From contig JAGKQI010000048.1 in NCBI GenBank assembly GCA_018806915.1, forward strand, positions 434,001 through 498,000: DNA of 64,000 nucleotides, given 5' to 3'. The notes beneath the pieces are model-generated. The model was given only the letters and a program-made list of their open reading frames with translations, was not told the DNA's origin and searched no databases. The translations under genes were made by a program, and so were the position numbers. Source of the DNA: Phytophthora colocasiae (Eukaryota > Oomycota > Peronosporomycetes > Peronosporales > Peronosporaceae). This document shows positions 60,945 to 64,000 of this stretch, piece by piece. Within the stretch, counting starts at the first letter, position 1. Each line of letters opens with the position of its first letter.

Positions 60945-62940
60945 ATGACGAAAGACCGTTTCGCAGAGAATCCGTATCCAGACCTGCAGGTTTCCGAGGA
61001 GGAGCGCAAGCAGCTCATTGAACTCGTGAATGGATTTGTGACAGACTATTTCCAGAAGTACGAGGACTTCGTTACAGTCGACAAGCGTCAAGTGGATGAG
61101 AAGCGCTGGAAGCATTTCAAGACCAAAGACAATCTACACGTATACTCACAACGCAGTCAAAAGGAGGGAACGACTGAGACTGAGAGTAAAACCGCTTTAC
61201 CATTGAAGGATTTACCCGTAGTCCTACGCGTAGGGACGCTAGTTGGCGACTCATGTTTGGTGTGGTAAACCCTACGTTGGATGTGATGCGCGTTAAAGTG
61301 TAGCGTGCGTCTATTATCTTGCCCGGCACGTTGAGCAAATCGTATAGCTCTTGGGGCTTCCTTGCGTCCCGTTCACTTCACGAAACTCTCTCGCTGGCCT
61401 ACAGCAACCACGTGTTGCTGCGCCGGACCCGTAGCTTAGCTGCTAGGCCCTATTTATTAATAGACAATTCTTCTATCGTCTAACACCTCGTCTTTCGACC
61501 AAGTCTTCTAGCTCTAGCTCCGTGCAGCTCGTGTAAGCCCGCCGACACCGTCGAGACGTCCAGACGACGCGAAGTAGTGCCCGCAGCTCCCCTGGAAGCA
61601 CTCACCGAAGTACTGTCCGTTACTGCCGCCTGCTTCTCCGCCGTCCAGCCTCACCCGTTGCCCGCTCAGTACGCGCTACCGTCACCGTCGCTCGAAGCCC
61701 TGTCGTCCCCGTTCCTCGTTCCGTGTGGCTTGCTTCCAAGCCGTCAAGTTCGATAGTCTCCGTTCCTCTGCTTGCTGCCAAGCCGTCAAATTCGCCAGTG
61801 AGCTCTCTCTAGCTCCTTCGCTGGTCCCCGTTCTTCAAGGTCCCGGCGGTCTCGTCCATCGTATCCAGTAGTCTGCAGCTGACTGGAGACCTCCTCGTTC
61901 CACTGCCTCATCACCGCCTCGTTCACTCGTTCGCTCGAGTACATGTACTCGTAGAAGGCCACGGCGTTCATTGGCTCGCGCCACGAACATGCGCCAGTAC
62001 CTGGACCACTGAGACTTCTCCCACAGGTGCTGCCGCTCTTCGTGCTCATCGTCCGTACCCCACGGTGCTTCAAGCGTCCTCCCTGTCTGTCCGTCTCGCG
62101 AGTGTCCAGCATCTGCGTCCTCCTGTTACAAAAGCTTCGTACGTGCATGACCTGGACGCTGGTTCGATCCTGACTCCGATCATTGAACCTAACGAGGAGG
62201 AACCATTCCATTCGCTTATTATCAAATGGATGACAATCGACGCACCGCTCCAGTCTACAACTCTGGTCAAAGTACGAGACTTCGTCTGCATCGAAGCTAC
62301 AGGGATCCTGCACCTCGAGAATGGCGACCGAGCTGGGTACCATTTGATCCACTCGATCGATTTTCCGCAGACAAAACCTCGACCAAACGTGATCCGCGGC
62401 AATCTTTCATACTTTGGATTGTTCCGACAACTTGATCAGAACGTCATTGACGCATTTGGATCGAGTACTGTAGCCCCTGGAGGAGATGTCATGCGGTTTT
62501 TTTCGCTTCGTGTGGCCACTGAAGCGCTTCTCTCAGCGAACAACCTCGTGTATTGTGGACAGATGAAGAAGTTGTCGTGGATGTTACAGCGCCAACACGC
62601 GTCTAATGCACGTCAGAGCCAACGCAACGAGAAGTGTGTGATCTGCAGCAAAGATCCAACCTCTGGACTTCTACGTGGACTCGGGAAGAGCAGGTGTAAG
62701 CTCTGCTACGGCTGCGTACATGTATGCTCCTCCTGTAAAATCCGAAGACGAATCAGCTTTATCACACTGGACGGGAAACTGACGCAGAGGAAAATCTCCT
62801 TCTGTTCGAGATGTATCAGCACAAGTACAACACACAGCGCACTGGAGGCAGCGAGGGACAAAGCTACAGGCTACAAAGCCTATAAAGCTTTTTCGACATC
62901 TTCTCAGTCCGATACATTGTCTGGAGATGAAATGTTTTAA
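60945..62940 (+). pseudogene. START/FYVE-like gene 5, broken by deletion and a solo LTR
   Basis: The 5' part 60945-61298 matches gene 4 up to GTLVGD, then a small deletion shifts the frame (MFGVVNPTLDVMR continues in another frame). The gene is then split by an LTR at 61299-62130 and resumes with ASYVHDLDAG at about 62134, running to TAA 62940: the START remainder, the finger with CVIC, CKLC, then CVHVCSSC (two extra residues against gene 4) and CSRC, and the tail SSQSDTLSGDEMF. The C-terminal part alone is open for 270 codons. Confidence 0.85.
61299..62130. mobile_element. Solo LTR
   Basis: 832 bp starting TGTAG and ending TTACA (TG...CA, TGTA/TACA ends), flanked by AAAG at 61295-61298 and 62131-62134, with host coding sequence resuming on both sides. 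No ORF, PBS or internal region. A CTATTTATTAATAG TATA-like stretch is near 61448. Orientation unknown, plus if that TATA is its promoter. Not related by eye to the LTRs at 1-19 kb. Confidence 0.75.
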
Positions 62941-63788
62941 GAAGCGGATTTTCACCGTAGAGAAATGGTGGGGGTTCCATGTTGAAGTGAATTGAATTGT
63001 AAAAGCCTTTTTTGTAAAGCTGTTGACTTGATCGTTTGAACCAACAGCAGTTCAAGAGATTGAGATGGGGGCTCCTGACTGTTGAGTCAAGCACAAATGT
63101 TACTTCACGATAGCCTATCCCATGGTGGTTCTTGATCTCCAGCTGAGAGATTTGAGTCGTTTAATAAAAAGGCAACCGACACAGCCAACCAGTTCCGTTC
63201 AATACAGTTCTTCGACGCTCTCTCCGGCTTCAGCGTTTTTTCAATGCGGTGCCACCATGTACATGGAGGCTAAACACTAAGAAGATTTCTGTTATTTATG
63301 TGAACTTTAACGCCTATAGAACTGGGTCAATTCACAATGGTTATGTAGTTTCACTATGGCTGAGTCAGCATCGAAGTCTACAACCTGCAGTATACATGTA
63401 TCACCGGTAGAACTCCATTCTGTTCCTTTTGAGCAGCATTGAAATCCTATAGAGATTACCTAGCCTCGTCTCTGATGCTGCGTTTAACGGGTTGCGGCAG
63501 CTGTGCCTTGTACGCACTACCTACGTGGTGAGCGGCAGATGGCTAAAGTCGATGGGCTTGGAGCTGTATCCAGTCGTTGATTTGAATGCTCGTGTCCAGT
63601 GCCTCGAGCTCTATTGTACGGGACAGTGCACTTGGCCCCACTCGAACTTCAACATCAGGTAGATCAAGGCGTGGTGCAGTCAAAACTGTCGCCACTGCGC
63701 AGCAAACACATAGAATCTATAGATAGATATCAAAGCTGCCCTCGGGGCCAAAATCGCTAAGCAGCGTTTATTTTTGAGCGAGCACGGC
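62941..63788. other. No gene seen
   Basis: Downstream of START/FYVE-like gene 5. No ORF or RNA motif is supported; the right part is presumably the 5' region of the Tc1-like element. Confidence 0.4.
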
Positions 63789-64000
63789 ATGCCTCAAGGC
63801 GTGGGTCTCACAGCTGGCGAGAAGAAGTTTGTGGTGAATGTACACAACTTCTTCACCGCTGCACGCACGCAAGGCCTTACACGAAGGGGACGAACGCGAG
63901 ACATTGTTGCAGAGTGTCTTGGGATCTCGTCTAACACTGTCAAGCGCGTGATGCGCGACTTTAGGAGGCAACCGGGCTTGCCGTTCGAGGTGAGTTGGCC
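63789..64000 (+). CDS. Tc1/mariner-like transposase, N-terminus, runs off the window
   Basis: ATG 63789 opens a frame to the right edge (about 70 codons). Residues ~8-60 are basic and helical, ending with a helix-turn-helix: IVAECLGISSNTVKRVMRDF. This fits the N-terminal DNA-binding domain of IS630/Tc1-type transposases in oomycetes, and would be the other end of the kind of protein whose tail is left at 35252-35528. A window edge in the gene prevents a check of the DDE residues. Confidence 0.5.
   Translation, partial: MPQGVGLTAGEKKFVVNVHNFFTAARTQGLTRRGRTRDIVAECLGISSNTVKRVMRDFRRQPGLPFEVSW

Noticed and set aside
61786..62352. 188-codon minus-strand frame across the solo LTR border
   Set aside because: It spans an insertion junction and is antisense to START-domain coding sequence.

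Overview
The window looks like a repeat-rich stretch of an oomycete nuclear genome, most likely Phytophthora or a close relative. The support is a complete Crinkler (CRN) gene with the oomycete LFLAK header, a cluster of START plus FYVE-like zinc-finger proteins of the kind expanded in oomycetes, short spliceosomal introns (58-87 bp), oomycete-type initiator sequences (TCATTCGCA and similar) just upstream of start codons, and oomycete-style LTR, hAT, MULE-like and Tc1-like transposons.

Positions 1-19,600 are a pile-up of transposons. They hold the 5' end of a gag gene with its primer-binding site and LTR (minus strand, 1-2.5 kb). Next is a long coiled-coil, Ser/Asp-rich reading frame (plus, 2.7-5.7 kb) that converges on a broken Ty3/gypsy pol with chromodomain and two RNase H domains (minus, 6.06-10.4 kb). 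A plus-strand LTR (10.4-11.97 kb), a short protease-like piece and a decayed hAT transposase follow. A pyruvate dehydrogenase E1-beta pseudogene that keeps an intron lies at 15.2-16.0 kb, and more LTR pieces at 17.8-19.2 kb.

Positions 19.6-26.8 kb are a P-loop NTPase/nuclease gene of the Crinkler C-terminal type, split by a 4,454-bp hAT transposon with an exact 8-bp target duplication. The transposon carries a convergent coiled-coil gene beside its transposase. Positions 27.0-32.06 kb hold a tandem triplication (unit about 2,041 bp) containing a basic protein gene and an already dead bZIP gene; the intact bZIP paralogue is at 33.25-34.55 kb. Positions 35.0-39.9 kb are a second hAT element with a Tc1-like deletion derivative inserted exactly in its terminal TA.

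Positions 40.3-53.96 kb are the conserved, gene-dense part: heterotrimeric G-protein beta subunit, an EF-hand protein and a TSNAXIP1-like coiled-coil protein sharing a short divergent promoter, a Crinkler pseudogene, a first START/FYVE-like gene, two neighbouring paralogues of unknown function, and an intact Crinkler gene. Positions 54-62.9 kb carry four more START/FYVE-like copies: two intact, one broken by a micro-inversion and frameshift, one broken by a solo LTR. MULE debris and a tRNA-derived SINE with a 15-bp target duplication lie between them. The window ends inside the start of a Tc1/mariner-like transposase.

Overall this is a mosaic of a small conserved block (signalling and probable flagellar genes) flanked by fast-evolving regions with effector genes and a tandem gene family, both being broken by transposons.
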